Source of the DNA: Bog-113 sp963752695 | GTDB taxonomy: Bacteria > Acidobacteriota > Terriglobia > Bryobacterales > Bryobacteraceae | Direction: 5' to 3' | Assembly: GCA_963752695.1 (NCBI GenBank) | Contig: CAVVZB010000002.1 | Span: forward strand, 868,001-932,000 | DNA: 64,000 bases | In this document: in pieces, positions 8,257-16,803 of the stretch | How positions within the stretch are numbered: the stretch's first letter is position 1 | Layout: each line of letters begins with the position of its first letter | Program-made: the position numbers and the translations under genes | Notes under the pieces: model-generated | Seen by the model: only the letters and a program-made list of their open reading frames with translations | What the model was told of the DNA's origin: nothing | Databases searched by the model: none

Positions 8257-9051
8257 TTACTTAATGACGCCGCGGTCGGACGTAGCGATGAATGCCAGAA
8301 GCTCCTCCACTTCCGGCGTGCCAGGGATCTCCTCCTGAATGCGCGCAACCGCTTGAGACGTGTTCAGCCCCGCCCGTGTCAGCAGCCGGAAAGCAGTCTG
8401 CAGCTTTTCGATGACGTCCGTCGCAAAGCCACGCCGCTCCAGCCCCACGCGATTCGCGCCAAACACTTTTGCCTCGCGCTCGGTCACGGTGTTTGAGAAC
8501 GGGAGCACGTCCTGGGTTACCACGCTATAGCCGCCGATGATGGCGTGCCTCCCGATGCGGCAGAACTGATGAATTCCGGTGGATGCCCCGATAACTGCCC
8601 AGTCGCCCACCGTGACGTGACCTGCGAACGTGACCGCATTGGCCAGTACGCAGTGGCTACCGAGGATCACGTCGTGCGCCACATGCACGTAAGCCATCAG
8701 CAAATTGTCGTCGCCGATCACTGTTCGCAAGCCGCCGCCCTGAGTCCCGCGGTGGATAGTCACAAACTCCCGGATACGATTTCGATGGCCGATGTGGGTC
8801 TCCGCCCGTTCGCCTCGATACTTCAGATCCTGCCCCGCAACGCCAACCGTGGAGTATGGCGAAAACACGTTCGCCGTGCCGATAAACGTGGGTCCCTCGC
8901 AGTATACGTGCGCCATCATCCGCGTGCCTGCTCCGATAGAGACCTCCGGTCCGATCACGCAATAAGGACCGATTTCAGCTTCGGCATCGATATGCGCGGA
9001 AGGATGAACGATGGCGGTCGGATGGATAATGGACGTGGGATGAGCCGGCAT
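8257..9051 (-). CDS. lpxA: Acyl-ACP--UDP-N-acetylglucosamine O-acyltransferase LpxA
   Basis: 264 residues of hexapeptide repeats forming the left-handed beta-helix (IHPTAIVHPSAHI, IGPYCVIGPEVSIGAG) plus the C-terminal helical domain. The family His-containing stretches MAYVHVAHDVILGSHC and GIHQFCRIG are present. LpxA performs the first step of lipid A synthesis, moving an R-3-hydroxyacyl chain from ACP to UDP-GlcNAc. ATG 9051 is chosen over an upstream in-frame ATG at 9111 because it starts at the usual family N-terminus and overlaps the fabZ stop by one base (TAATG). Confidence 0.95.
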   Translation of the reverse strand: MPAHPTSIIHPTAIVHPSAHIDAEAEIGPYCVIGPEVSIGAGTRMMAHVYCEGPTFIGTANVFSPYSTVGVAGQDLKYRGERAETHIGHRNRIREFVTIHRGTQGGGLRTVIGDDNLLMAYVHVAHDVILGSHCVLANAVTFAGHVTVGDWAVIGASTGIHQFCRIGRHAIIGGYSVVTQDVLPFSNTVTEREAKVFGANRVGLERRGFATDVIEKLQTAFRLLTRAGLNTSQAVARIQEEIPGTPEVEELLAFIATSDRGVIK

Positions 9052-9524
9052 TAAAGCACCGGCAGCGGCTCCGAAGCGACGGGCTGCTGCGCTTTGTCTT
9101 GCAGGCTGCACATCAATTCGGCTTCGGCTACCAGTTGCCCGTCCACCGTGGCGCGTGCGGCAATCTTAGCCACGGAAACCTTGTTCTTGAGAATCGTGAT
9201 TTCCATGCGCAGCTGATCTCCGGGAACCACTGGGCGCCGGAACTTGGCACGTTCCACGGACACCAGGAACACCAGCTTGTTCTGGCGATCGGGGATTTTT
9301 CCCAACACCAACACGCCGGCGGTCTGGGCCATCGCTTCGATAATCAAGACGCCGGGCATGACGGGAAACTCAGGGAAATGTCCACCGAAGAACGGCTCAT
9401 TCGCGGTAACATTCTTGATGCCCACGATGCGCTCCGACTCGAGTTCCACAATACGGTCGACCAGCAGCATGGGGTAGCGATGAGGCAACAGTTGCCGGAT
9501 CGCGTTGATATCCAAAGTGGGCAT
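9051..9524 (-). CDS. fabZ: 3-hydroxyacyl-[ACP] dehydratase FabZ
   Basis: 157 residues with the hot-dog fold signatures LPHRYPMLLVDRI and GHFPEFPVMPGVLIIEAMAQ; catalytic His about 49 and Glu about 63. FabZ dehydrates 3-hydroxyacyl-ACP in fatty acid synthesis and competes with LpxA for the hydroxyacyl substrate, which explains its place in the lipid A operon. ATG 9524 gives the normal family length; a longer frame to 9983 lies opposite the M20 peptidase gene and is not used. A perfect TATAAT stands 15 bases before the ATG on the minus strand. First gene of fabZ-lpxA-lpxI. Confidence 0.94.
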   Translation of the reverse strand: MPTLDINAIRQLLPHRYPMLLVDRIVELESERIVGIKNVTANEPFFGGHFPEFPVMPGVLIIEAMAQTAGVLVLGKIPDRQNKLVFLVSVERAKFRRPVVPGDQLRMEITILKNKVSVAKIAARATVDGQLVAEAELMCSLQDKAQQPVASEPLPVL

Positions 9525-9538
9525 GAACGGGAACCCGC

Positions 9539-9545
9539 TATTATA
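9539..9545. promoter_or_regulatory. Shared symmetric -10 element for divergent fabZ and M20 peptidase genes
   Basis: The seven bases read TATTATA on the plus strand. On the plus strand TATTAT (9539-9544) ends seven bases before GTG 9552 of the M20 peptidase. On the minus strand TATAAT (9545-9540) is a perfect consensus -10 and lies 15 bases before the fabZ ATG. The two boxes share the same bases, so one stretch probably opens for polymerases in both directions. No good -35 is visible on either side. Confidence 0.5.
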
Positions 9546-9551
9546 CAACCG

Positions 9552-10697
9552 GTGAAGGATTTCTCTGGTAACCAGGGTGCGCTGCAGACGTGGGTCAATG
9601 GGCACTCGCGTGAAACGATCGGCCTGATTCAGCAAATGGTGGAGATCGAATCGCCGAGCGATGACGCTCGCGCACTCAACCAGTTTGCCGAGTGGTTCGC
9701 CGGCGTGGCCGCGCCGCAATTTGGCCTGCAGATCACCGTTACGCCCGGTGGGCACCTGCTCTGCCGGAGTGGGTCGGATGGCGGCGGGCAGGTGCTGATT
9801 TTGGGCCACTACGACACGGTCTGGCCAATAGGCACTTTGAAAACGATGCCTTATCGTGAGCACAATGGCCGTCTCTGGGGCCCCGGCGTGTTGGACATGA
9901 AAGGCGGCATTGTAATAGCTCTGATGGCGCTGCGCGCCGTGCGTGAGTTGGAGATCCCAACCGGTGGATCGTTTCTCCTCCAACTGAACGCGGACGAGGA
10001 AATCGGCAGCCGTACCTCTCGCGCGCTCACTGAGGCCAATGCCCAGGCCAGCCGCTGCGTGCTGGTGGTGGAGCCGGGAACAGGGCTCACCGGCAAGTTA
10101 AAGACGGCGCGGAAAGGCGTGGGCAGTTACCGGCTTCGTGTTACCGGGCAAGCCGCGCACGCGGGTGTCGATTTCGGTGCCGGGGCAAGCGCCATCCTGG
10201 AACTGTCGCGGCAGCTTCTTAAGATTGCGGCGTTTACGGATCTGGGGCAGGGAACTACGGTGAACCCTGGGGTGATTGCGGGTGGCACGCGAAGTAACGT
10301 CATCGCGGCGGAAGCTTCCGCGGAGATCGACGCGCGCGTGTCCCGGCTGAGTGACGCGAGCGAACTCGACGCGCGTCTTCGCGCTCTTGTTCCTGAAGAC
10401 TCGCGTTGCCGCGTTGAGGTAAGCGGAGGACTCAACCGTCCCCCGATGGAGCGGTCCGCAGCAGGCGCGAAGCTCTTCGCGAGGGCGCGGGAATTAGGCC
10501 GGCAGATCGGCATCGACGTGGAGGAATCGTCCACCGGTGGCGGCTCTGATGGGAACTTCACCGCTGCATTGGGAGTGCCGACGTTGGATGGCGTGGGAGC
10601 CGTGGGCGAAGGCGCGCACGCCGCGAACGAAAGTATTCTGATCGACCGCATTGCCGATCGCATCACCTTGCTAGCCGGGCTGCTCGGAAGTCTCTAA
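9552..10697 (+). CDS. M20 family metallopeptidase (CPG2/glutamate carboxypeptidase-like)
   Basis: 381 residues from GTG 9552. M20 metal site: LILGHYDTVWP (first His, Asp), WGPGVLDMKGG (bridging Asp), LNADEEIGS (catalytic Glu and metal Glu), VVEPGTG and a final GAVGEGAHAANES (last His). The dimerisation domain begins near GVGSYRLRVTGQAAHAG. Members are di-zinc exopeptidases such as carboxypeptidase G2 acting on C-terminal glutamate or small acyl-amino acids. There is no signal peptide, so it is cytoplasmic unless the start is wrong. GTG 9552 is supported by the M20 N-terminus (LIQQMVEIESPS) and a TATTAT box seven bases upstream; a much longer frame from 9099 would run through fabZ on the other strand. 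Confidence 0.88.
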   Translation: MKDFSGNQGALQTWVNGHSRETIGLIQQMVEIESPSDDARALNQFAEWFAGVAAPQFGLQITVTPGGHLLCRSGSDGGGQVLILGHYDTVWPIGTLKTMPYREHNGRLWGPGVLDMKGGIVIALMALRAVRELEIPTGGSFLLQLNADEEIGSRTSRALTEANAQASRCVLVVEPGTGLTGKLKTARKGVGSYRLRVTGQAAHAGVDFGAGASAILELSRQLLKIAAFTDLGQGTTVNPGVIAGGTRSNVIAAEASAEIDARVSRLSDASELDARLRALVPEDSRCRVEVSGGLNRPPMERSAAGAKLFARARELGRQIGIDVEESSTGGGSDGNFTAALGVPTLDGVGAVGEGAHAANESILIDRIADRITLLAGLLGSL

Positions 10698-10732
10698 CTG
10701 TCGATTCAGATGGGACAATACGAGATTGAAGG

Positions 10733-12352
10733 ATGAGTAAATCGTCTCAAGACCCACCGTGGCAGCGGCTAGCAGCGTCATCCGGGCCGTTACTAGTTTC
10801 GTTCGCTGTGTTGTCCATCTTACTGGTTTACCTTTACTCCGCCGCGCTTCAAAAGTGCGGTGGACACTTCGGCTACCCGATGGACGATACATACATTCAC
10901 ATGGCGATGGCTCGCTCGTTCAGCCAGCACGGAGTGTGGGGTTTAACGCAATATGGGTTTTCCTCAACCTCGTCATCACTGCTATACACGGCGATCTTAG
11001 CGGTGGTTTACGCCGTATCCGGACCTGGTGAGCTCGCACCATTTGTCCTGAATATCCTTTTTGCTTACTTGCTGCTGTTCTTATTCGACTGGGTACTTAA
11101 GAAGGCCGGAGTCGCAACTCTACCACGCGTGATGTATCTCGGCCTGCTGATCTTCGGATTCCCGCTTGCGCCCGAGGTGATGGCGGGCATGGAACACATA
11201 CTTCACGCTGCGATCACCATCGTATACGTGTTTTTTGCCGTGCGGCTGCTTCAACAAGAAATGCCCGCGAAATTGGGGTTGCTGAGTGTACTTGGCGCTG
11301 CGATGGTGCTTGCGAGGTATGAAGCAATTGCGCTCATTTTCGTCACTGGCGTGTTACTCTTCGTTCGAGGAAGAAGACAAGCCGCGCTGATCTTCGGGTT
11401 TGTCTCTTGTCTTCCAGTTGCTCTGTTTGGACTCTACTCTGTTTCCGCTGGGTGGCTGCCAGTCCCCAACTCTATCGTGGCTAAAGCGAGCCGTCCGGAG
11501 AAATCGCACGTTTTCTATTTGATTCACTGGGTAGAACAAATCGTTACCGCACCTTCGGTCGGCGTTCTTGTCATAGTGGCTCTGGCGTTTTTGATGGTCC
11601 TGTACGCGCGGCGGCGCACCATTTGGACTACAGAAAGCCTCACCCTGACTCTATTTCTGAGCGCCGCGCTCCTACATATGCAATTCGCGCGCGTCGGCTG
11701 GTTTTTTCGATACGAAGCGTATTTAGTGGCGCTCGGAATCTATGCTTGCGCGCTGGCGATTCAAGCGGTCGTACGACTGCCACGCAGGCGTTCCACGGCC
11801 GGTAGTCGAGGACTCGTGTATGCGTCGTTCTGTGCCGTCGCGGTGGCGGCCTTCTGGTCTCGCGGCGTCGGCGCCATGTGGTTGGAGCCTTGGGCTAGCC
11901 GGAATATCTACGAGCAGCAGTATCAGATGGGACGCTTTCTAAAAAACTACGGTGCGGGGGAGACCGTCATGTTGAACGACATTGGCGCGGCGGGGTTCCT
12001 CTCCGATGCACACATCGTGGATCTTTACGGGCTTTCCACTATAGAGGTTGCCCGCGCGAAGATGCACCACCAGTTTACACAGGACTTCCGGCGCTCACTG
12101 GCCGCACGGACCGGCACAAAGTTCGCCATCTTGTATCCCGCTGTGTATCGCGACGTGGGCGGACTGCCTCCCGAGTGGGTTCCAGTCGGCAGTTGGAAGA
12201 TTCAATTAAATCAGATTTGCTGGGCGGATACGGTGACATTCTACGCCGTAGATCCTACTTACCGGCAACAGCTGGAAAGCAACTTAAAAGAGTTTGGTCC
12301 GATGTTACCTCGGGATGTAACTCAGACAATGCCCGGTAACCATTCCGATTGA
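10733..12352 (+). CDS. Multi-pass membrane glycosyltransferase-like protein (GT-C fold)
   Basis: 539 residues with about ten hydrophobic segments. The first extracytoplasmic loop holds PMDDTYIHMAMARSFSQHG, the acidic DD pair followed by an aromatic and His that marks lipid-linked GT-C transferases (PMT/AftB-like). A soluble region of about 150 residues forms the C-terminus. Such enzymes take a sugar from a polyprenyl-phosphate carrier on the periplasmic side. The acceptor is unknown; the surface-glycan operon that faces it (12322-16757) makes a glycan role likely. The 3' end overlaps the CapD-like gene by 31 bases. ATG 10733 has weak GAAGG upstream. Confidence 0.72.
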   Translation: MSKSSQDPPWQRLAASSGPLLVSFAVLSILLVYLYSAALQKCGGHFGYPMDDTYIHMAMARSFSQHGVWGLTQYGFSSTSSSLLYTAILAVVYAVSGPGELAPFVLNILFAYLLLFLFDWVLKKAGVATLPRVMYLGLLIFGFPLAPEVMAGMEHILHAAITIVYVFFAVRLLQQEMPAKLGLLSVLGAAMVLARYEAIALIFVTGVLLFVRGRRQAALIFGFVSCLPVALFGLYSVSAGWLPVPNSIVAKASRPEKSHVFYLIHWVEQIVTAPSVGVLVIVALAFLMVLYARRRTIWTTESLTLTLFLSAALLHMQFARVGWFFRYEAYLVALGIYACALAIQAVVRLPRRRSTAGSRGLVYASFCAVAVAAFWSRGVGAMWLEPWASRNIYEQQYQMGRFLKNYGAGETVMLNDIGAAGFLSDAHIVDLYGLSTIEVARAKMHHQFTQDFRRSLAARTGTKFAILYPAVYRDVGGLPPEWVPVGSWKIQLNQICWADTVTFYAVDPTYRQQLESNLKEFGPMLPRDVTQTMPGNHSD

Positions 12353-13452
12353 AGATAGGCACGCAGAGCTTTGTCATCAGGCTCCAGACATAGAGTGCGG
12401 AGAGTACTTACGAGGCGCTGTGAGTCATCGCTGACCGTCGGTTTCGGCAGGACCACGCGCATTTGTTTACAAGAAGTGGGCATTGCCTTCTCGCTCTCGG
12501 CGACCAAGAGTTCTTGTTCCTGATCGCCCGCTCGTAGGGTAGTTAGTTCTATAGAGATAGTCGTGCGCCCTTCCTCGGGTAATGTCAATATGAATTTACG
12601 GGCTAGGTCGACGATCCGAAGCGGGTTCGCGGCATCGGGAATGAATATCTCTCTACCGGTCATTGTGCTGCCGGCGTAGAGAATGGCGTGTACTGCTTCC
12701 TGTAAGGTCATGAAGTAGCGTTCGGCAGTCGGGCTGGTCACGTTTAACGGCCCGCCAAGGGAGATCTGTTCCAGAAACCGGGGGAGCACACTTCCCGGAC
12801 TTCCCAGAACGTTGGCGCATCGAACAGCCGCGAGTCTTGTTCCGGAGCCATTGAGGCCCAGAACTAAGATCTCCGCCAAACGTTTCGAGATACCAAGCAC
12901 ATTGGCCGCGGCCGCAGCCTTGTCGGAGGACACCAGTACGAAGCGGTCGACGGCTGCATCCACGCAGGCCTCGGCGAGATCCCAGGCCGCGACCGCATTA
13001 TTAGCGATTGCCGCTCGGGGATGCGCCTCGAGAAAGGGGACTTGCTTATAAGCGGCTGCATGATACACATGCGAGGGGCGATGAATTGTCAAGATGGACC
13101 GAACTTGATCATGGTTGCGGATGTCGGCTAGTACGACAGTCAGATGAGGAGAGGCAAGTGTTTCAGCCAGCGCGGCTTGCGAGTATTCACTAGAGTCCAT
13201 GGCGACAACGTGCGCGCCGTGGGCGATCAGTACTGCGCATAGCTCGGCGCCAATAAAGCCGCCAGCTCCGGTGACCAGCACCGAGCGGCCTTGAACCTCT
13301 GCGGCTAAGTGCTTGAGTTCAAGTGGTCTCGGGACCCTTCCCAGCAAAGCGGCAACTTGACTGTCACTGGGCCGTACAAAGTGGCAAGTGCTATTGGTCC
13401 ACCACGCCGCGCTCAACGGAGCGCCTTGAGGCAGGCAGCCAGCCCCTGCCAT
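12322..13452 (-). CDS. NDP-sugar 4,6-dehydratase, soluble CapD/FlaA1-type (Polysacc_synt_2)
   Basis: 376 residues. Rossmann motif VTGAGGFIGAELC; the catalytic region VLVSSDKAAAAANVLGISK keeps the Asp-Lys pair of FlaA1/PglF-type UDP-GlcNAc dehydratases, with Ile where Tyr or Met would stand. HAAAYKQVPFLE is also typical. The N-terminus LLGRVPRPLELKHLAAEVQG matches the linker that in full-length CapD/PglF follows the membrane domain, so this is a form without the membrane half. ATG 13452 lies 40 bases inside the upstream sugar transferase gene; a later start cannot be excluded. Together with the aminotransferase it could make a 4-amino-4,6-dideoxy sugar. Confidence 0.85.
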   Translation of the reverse strand: MAGAGCLPQGAPLSAAWWTNSTCHFVRPSDSQVAALLGRVPRPLELKHLAAEVQGRSVLVTGAGGFIGAELCAVLIAHGAHVVAMDSSEYSQAALAETLASPHLTVVLADIRNHDQVRSILTIHRPSHVYHAAAYKQVPFLEAHPRAAIANNAVAAWDLAEACVDAAVDRFVLVSSDKAAAAANVLGISKRLAEILVLGLNGSGTRLAAVRCANVLGSPGSVLPRFLEQISLGGPLNVTSPTAERYFMTLQEAVHAILYAGSTMTGREIFIPDAANPLRIVDLARKFILTLPEEGRTTISIELTTLRAGDQEQELLVAESEKAMPTSCKQMRVVLPKPTVSDDSQRLVSTLRTLCLEPDDKALRAYLQSEWLPGIV

Positions 13453-13979
13453 AGGATGCGCACGTCACTTCGCCACGTACGCGAGGCTAAGTACGTCGAG
13501 CTAAGTCGTAGCTTCAAAGGCAAGACAGTAGAGACATATGCGGCCTGCGGGTCAGTGTACCGGGCGAGCTGGTCCGCTTCATCGAAGTACATCAGCGATG
13601 CCGGATCGATCAGGCCAGGACGCGAACTCAGTAGTCCCGCATACTCGCGAGGAAACTGAGCCACATATTCCGGGAGCTCGGGACGCGGCCCGATGATGGA
13701 CATGTCCCCCTTGAGCACATTCCACAACTGCGGCAGTTCATCCCACTTGGCCGCTCGCAGGAATACGCCCGAGCGTGTGATGCGATTGTCTCCACGAAGC
13801 GCAGCCATCGTCCGGAACTTATATATCCAGAAGGGCCGGTGATGCCGGCCAATGCGAACCTGTGTGAAGAGTATGGGACAACCCGCGTCAAGCCACACAA
13901 CCAGCGAGACTGCCGCCAGCCAGGGGGCCGCCACAACGAGCGCAAGCCCGCTCGCAAAAACATCGAAGCAGCGTCTCAT
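13413..13979 (-). CDS. Monotopic phosphosugar transferase (PglC/WbaP C-domain type)
   Basis: 188 residues, the size of minimal PglC. One N-terminal re-entrant hydrophobic segment (ALVVAAPWLAAVSLVVWL), then VRIGRHHRPFWIYKFRTM, the catalytic Asp-Glu dyad in AAKWDELPQLWNVLKGDMS, and GPRPELPEYV. The enzyme moves a phosphosugar from a UDP-sugar to undecaprenyl phosphate, starting a surface glycan on the inner face of the cytoplasmic membrane. ATG 13979 overlaps the aminotransferase stop by four bases. Its sugar is probably the product of the dehydratase and aminotransferase next to it, by analogy with bacillosamine pathways. Confidence 0.9.
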   Translation of the reverse strand: MRRCFDVFASGLALVVAAPWLAAVSLVVWLDAGCPILFTQVRIGRHHRPFWIYKFRTMAALRGDNRITRSGVFLRAAKWDELPQLWNVLKGDMSIIGPRPELPEYVAQFPREYAGLLSSRPGLIDPASLMYFDEADQLARYTDPQAAYVSTVLPLKLRLSSTYLASRTWRSDVRILWQGLAACLKALR

Positions 13980-15142
13980 GCTGTTCGATAGGCGCGCGCC
14001 GGGCGTTGATGAGCTGCTAAGACGTCGAGGACACAGTCAGCGGTGTAGTTAATTTGTTCCTCGGTCATCCCAGGGTAGAGGGGCAGCGACACCAACCGGG
14101 CGAACTCGGCCATCGCCCGGGTGTAACCAGAGGCATCCGTGAACCGTTGCCGGTAATAAGGGTGCAAGGGAATCGGGATGAAATGGACACTACATTCCAC
14201 TCCGCGAGCGGCAAGTGCGTTGGTGAAGGTGTCGCGGTCAATGGTCAACTGTTCCAGCGCGAGCCGCACGATGTATAAATGCCAAGCATGCCGGGTACAT
14301 GCCCTAAGTGGAGGTAGCTCGAGTAAATCGCAATCGGCAAACCGCTCGTTGTAAGCTTTCGCAATTTCGGCTCGCCGGGCGATCATGCCGGGAAGCTTCC
14401 TGAGTTGTATACGACCGATTGCGGCCTGTATGTCGCTGAGGTTGCATTTGAGGCCGCGGTCCACCACCTGGTAACTCCACGCGGGTTGATCGGCTGAGCC
14501 CCTGCGAACGCCATGGCGGGACATCAGCCGCGCCCTATCTAACAGGCGGGGGGAACAGGAGGTAAGCATTCCGCCTTCGCCAGTTGTCATGTTCTTATTG
14601 GCAAAGAAGCTAAATACGGTGGCATCGCTCTCACCAGAACCTATTCGACCGTCCTCATACTCGGCACCGACGGCATGCGCCGCGTCTTCGACAACAGCTA
14701 CACTGTGTGCTCGCGCGAGTTCCCAAATTTCGGGCATCCGGCAAGGCAGTCCGGCCAGATGTACGGGAACGATGGCGCGTGTGCGTCCAGTTAACAAGCC
14801 GGGCAGGAGCGCCGGATCTAGATTCAGGTCGTCTCCAATATCGCAGAACACCACCCGCGCGCCCGTCTCTTCAATCGCCTGGACTGTTCCGCAGAACGTC
14901 ACCGGAGTCGTGATGACTTCGTCCCCGCTCCCGACATCCAAAGCAGAAAGAGCAAGATGCAAGCCTGAGGTGCAGGAACTAACAGCCACCGCGTCACTGA
15001 CTCCGGCGTACGCGCTGAACTCGCGTTCGAAAGCGGAAGCCTGAGGACCCGTGGTGAGCCACCCGGAGCGAAGAACATCGGCTGCTGCGGCGATTTCTTC
15101 TTCGTCCACAGACGGGCGGCTGAACGGCACTCGATTGATCAT
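13976..15142 (-). CDS. DegT/DnrJ/EryC1/StrS sugar aminotransferase
   Basis: 388 residues, fold-type I PLP enzyme. Family landmarks: SGWLTTGPQASAFEREF near the start, SSCTSGLHLALSALDVGSGD, VVEDAAHAVGAEY, and FSFFANKNMTTGEGGML with the PLP-binding Lys. Such enzymes aminate a 4-keto (or 3-keto) NDP-sugar using glutamate. The 4,6-dehydratase and PglC-like transferase in the same operon make a UDP-4-amino sugar the likely product. ATG 15142 overlaps the upstream methyltransferase stop by four bases. No acetyltransferase, which would finish a bacillosamine, is encoded here. Confidence 0.9.
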   Translation of the reverse strand: MINRVPFSRPSVDEEEIAAAADVLRSGWLTTGPQASAFEREFSAYAGVSDAVAVSSCTSGLHLALSALDVGSGDEVITTPVTFCGTVQAIEETGARVVFCDIGDDLNLDPALLPGLLTGRTRAIVPVHLAGLPCRMPEIWELARAHSVAVVEDAAHAVGAEYEDGRIGSGESDATVFSFFANKNMTTGEGGMLTSCSPRLLDRARLMSRHGVRRGSADQPAWSYQVVDRGLKCNLSDIQAAIGRIQLRKLPGMIARRAEIAKAYNERFADCDLLELPPLRACTRHAWHLYIVRLALEQLTIDRDTFTNALAARGVECSVHFIPIPLHPYYRQRFTDASGYTRAMAEFARLVSLPLYPGMTEEQINYTADCVLDVLAAHQRPARAYRTA

Positions 15143-15777
15143 TTGACCAGCCCTCCCGGCTTACGAATAACACCAAGATAGTGAGTCCGCAAGATAGGAA
15201 GTCTCTGTATGTTGTCCAGCACCGTGTAGGAAATACGGCAGAGTATCCGCGCGAGTGGCGCCACCAGGGTGACCTTTCTAAGTGCGATGGTACACCCTTG
15301 GAAAAGCTCCTCGATCTGCTTACGCGATACTCTCCGCGTTTTGCGGTTCCACGGATTCGGAGCAAAGAAGTCATGCCAAATGACAAAGCCGCCTGGCTTG
15401 AGAACACGCAGCATCTCTCGAGCGGCTAAGTCGCGATCTTGCCGCCTGATCAAGGACGAGAACAACGTAAATTGGCAGACAGCGTCGAATACCGCGTCTC
15501 CAAGCGGGAGAAGCCGCGCATCGGCAGCGCACACGCCAGCTCCAGGTAATGACTGCTTAGCTTGCGAGAGGCGTCCAGGACTGAGATCCACGCCCCAAAT
15601 CTGCGGCTCTGGAACACCCCGCCGGTGGAAGTACTGTAGCCAGTCGCCGCGCCCGCAGCCGATGTCCACTAGCCGTACGCGGGTCCAGTCGATGGGGGCA
15701 TGTTCGAATGCCCGATCAAGTTCGCGCGCTAACTCAATACGCTGGATGCGGTATGTCGCTTCCCGTGTTGACGACAC
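15139..15777 (-). CDS. Class I SAM-dependent methyltransferase
   Basis: 212 residues. Motif I VDIGCGRGDWLQYF, the acidic end of strand 2 in GVDLSPGRLSQAK, and motif post-I AADARLLPLGDAVFDAVCQF define a Methyltransf_11/25-type domain. The start is GTG 15777, whose first base is shared with the TAG stop of the GT2 gene, indicating coupling. The substrate is unknown; glycan or lipid-linked sugar methylation is the reasonable guess from its place in the operon. Cytoplasmic. Confidence 0.85.
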   Translation of the reverse strand: MSSTREATYRIQRIELARELDRAFEHAPIDWTRVRLVDIGCGRGDWLQYFHRRGVPEPQIWGVDLSPGRLSQAKQSLPGAGVCAADARLLPLGDAVFDAVCQFTLFSSLIRRQDRDLAAREMLRVLKPGGFVIWHDFFAPNPWNRKTRRVSRKQIEELFQGCTIALRKVTLVAPLARILCRISYTVLDNIQRLPILRTHYLGVIRKPGGLVK

Positions 15778-16757
15778 TAGCGAGGCGTCCGGATTCCGCC
15801 TGCCGCAACCAGCAGCCCCGAGCCGTAAGCCAGATGGACCGTCGCAAAGACCAGGGGGACGGCCGCAAGTTGCGCCCAGTTCCTTGACACATACCAGCAG
15901 CGGAAGGCGGCGGAAAGCGAAATAGCCGAATAAACTGCAACCAAGAGTAACAATGTCCGCACAGCGTCGGGGCTGATAAAGGACGTAGCAGTAAGTGCGG
16001 CTCCCACTAACAACGCGCCGCCGGGTACCACATGTCTCAGTTCAGCCGGTCTCCCATGCTTGCGGATAACCGCGGTTTTCCACCTTCCATAGTCAAAGTA
16101 TTGTCGAAATAAGGCAGCTAATGAAGACCGCGGTGTGTACCAGGACCTTATCTTCGGGCTCTGCCAAACCGAACCGCCGGCTTGCTTGATTCGGAAATTC
16201 AGTTCGTCATCTTGATTGCGGACCAGTGTTTCGTCGAATCCACCGAGTCGCTCGAGGTCTTCCCGCCGCCAGCAGCCGTAAGGAACTGTATCGACATAAC
16301 CTTCGAACGACTCATCATGAAAGCGAGCGCCTCCGGAAAAGAAAGGGGAGTGGAACGCCTGGGCTATGGCTTGCTGCCAAAAACCTTTCGCCTGGGTACG
16401 TGCGGGCCCGCCGACATTAGTTGCACCAGTCGCGGTACGAACCGTAAGACACGCTTCCACATAGTCAGGCGCATATTTAGTATGCGCATCCATTCTAACG
16501 ATGATGTCCCCCCTGGAGGCATGAAGCGCAAGGTTAAGTCCTGCAGAAGTAATCCTGCGCGGATTATCGACGATCTGAACCTGTGTTGCGAAGTGTTCAA
16601 GGAGCTCGCCTGTTCCGTCGGAGCTCATGCCATCCGCGACGATGATTTCACAGTCGATTGTCTGCTGAAGTGCGCTATGAAGGAACTTCTCAATGGAAGA
16701 CACTTCGTTCCGGCAGGCACAGATGATTGATACGAGGGGCAAGGCGGATCGGTCCAC
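15777..16757 (-). CDS. Glycosyltransferase family 2 with C-terminal membrane segments (ExoA-like)
   Basis: 326 residues. GT-A domain: PLVSIICACRNEVSSIEKFL, EIIVADGMSSDGT, and IIVRMDAHTKYAPDYV with the DxD-like DAH. NQDDELNFRIKQAG is the usual acceptor-side motif. Two or three hydrophobic helices follow (GGALLVGAALTATSFI, LLLLVAVYSAISLS). This is the layout of ExoA-like transferases that extend lipid-linked exopolysaccharide units. First gene of the five-gene glycan operon. GTG 16757 is used; TATGCT lies five bases upstream and GAGG abuts the start. Confidence 0.88.
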   Translation of the reverse strand: MDRSALPLVSIICACRNEVSSIEKFLHSALQQTIDCEIIVADGMSSDGTGELLEHFATQVQIVDNPRRITSAGLNLALHASRGDIIVRMDAHTKYAPDYVEACLTVRTATGATNVGGPARTQAKGFWQQAIAQAFHSPFFSGGARFHDESFEGYVDTVPYGCWRREDLERLGGFDETLVRNQDDELNFRIKQAGGSVWQSPKIRSWYTPRSSLAALFRQYFDYGRWKTAVIRKHGRPAELRHVVPGGALLVGAALTATSFISPDAVRTLLLLVAVYSAISLSAAFRCWYVSRNWAQLAAVPLVFATVHLAYGSGLLVAAGGIRTPR

Positions 16758-16762
16758 CTCAA

Positions 16763-16768
16763 AGCATA
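16763..16768 (-). promoter_or_regulatory. Putative leaderless-type -10 box of the glycan operon
   Basis: TATGCT on the minus strand ends five bases before GTG 16757. It would place the transcript start at or next to the start codon. A GAGG directly before the GTG could also act in ribosome binding if the transcript starts further upstream. Confidence 0.35.
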
Positions 16769-16803
16769 ACCGACCCGCAAGCCGAAGGTTAAACGATGGA
16801 AGA

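Noticed and set aside
9525..9983. 153-codon N-terminal extension of fabZ
   Set aside because: It covers the M20 peptidase catalytic region on the opposite strand, and FabZ of normal length begins at 9524.
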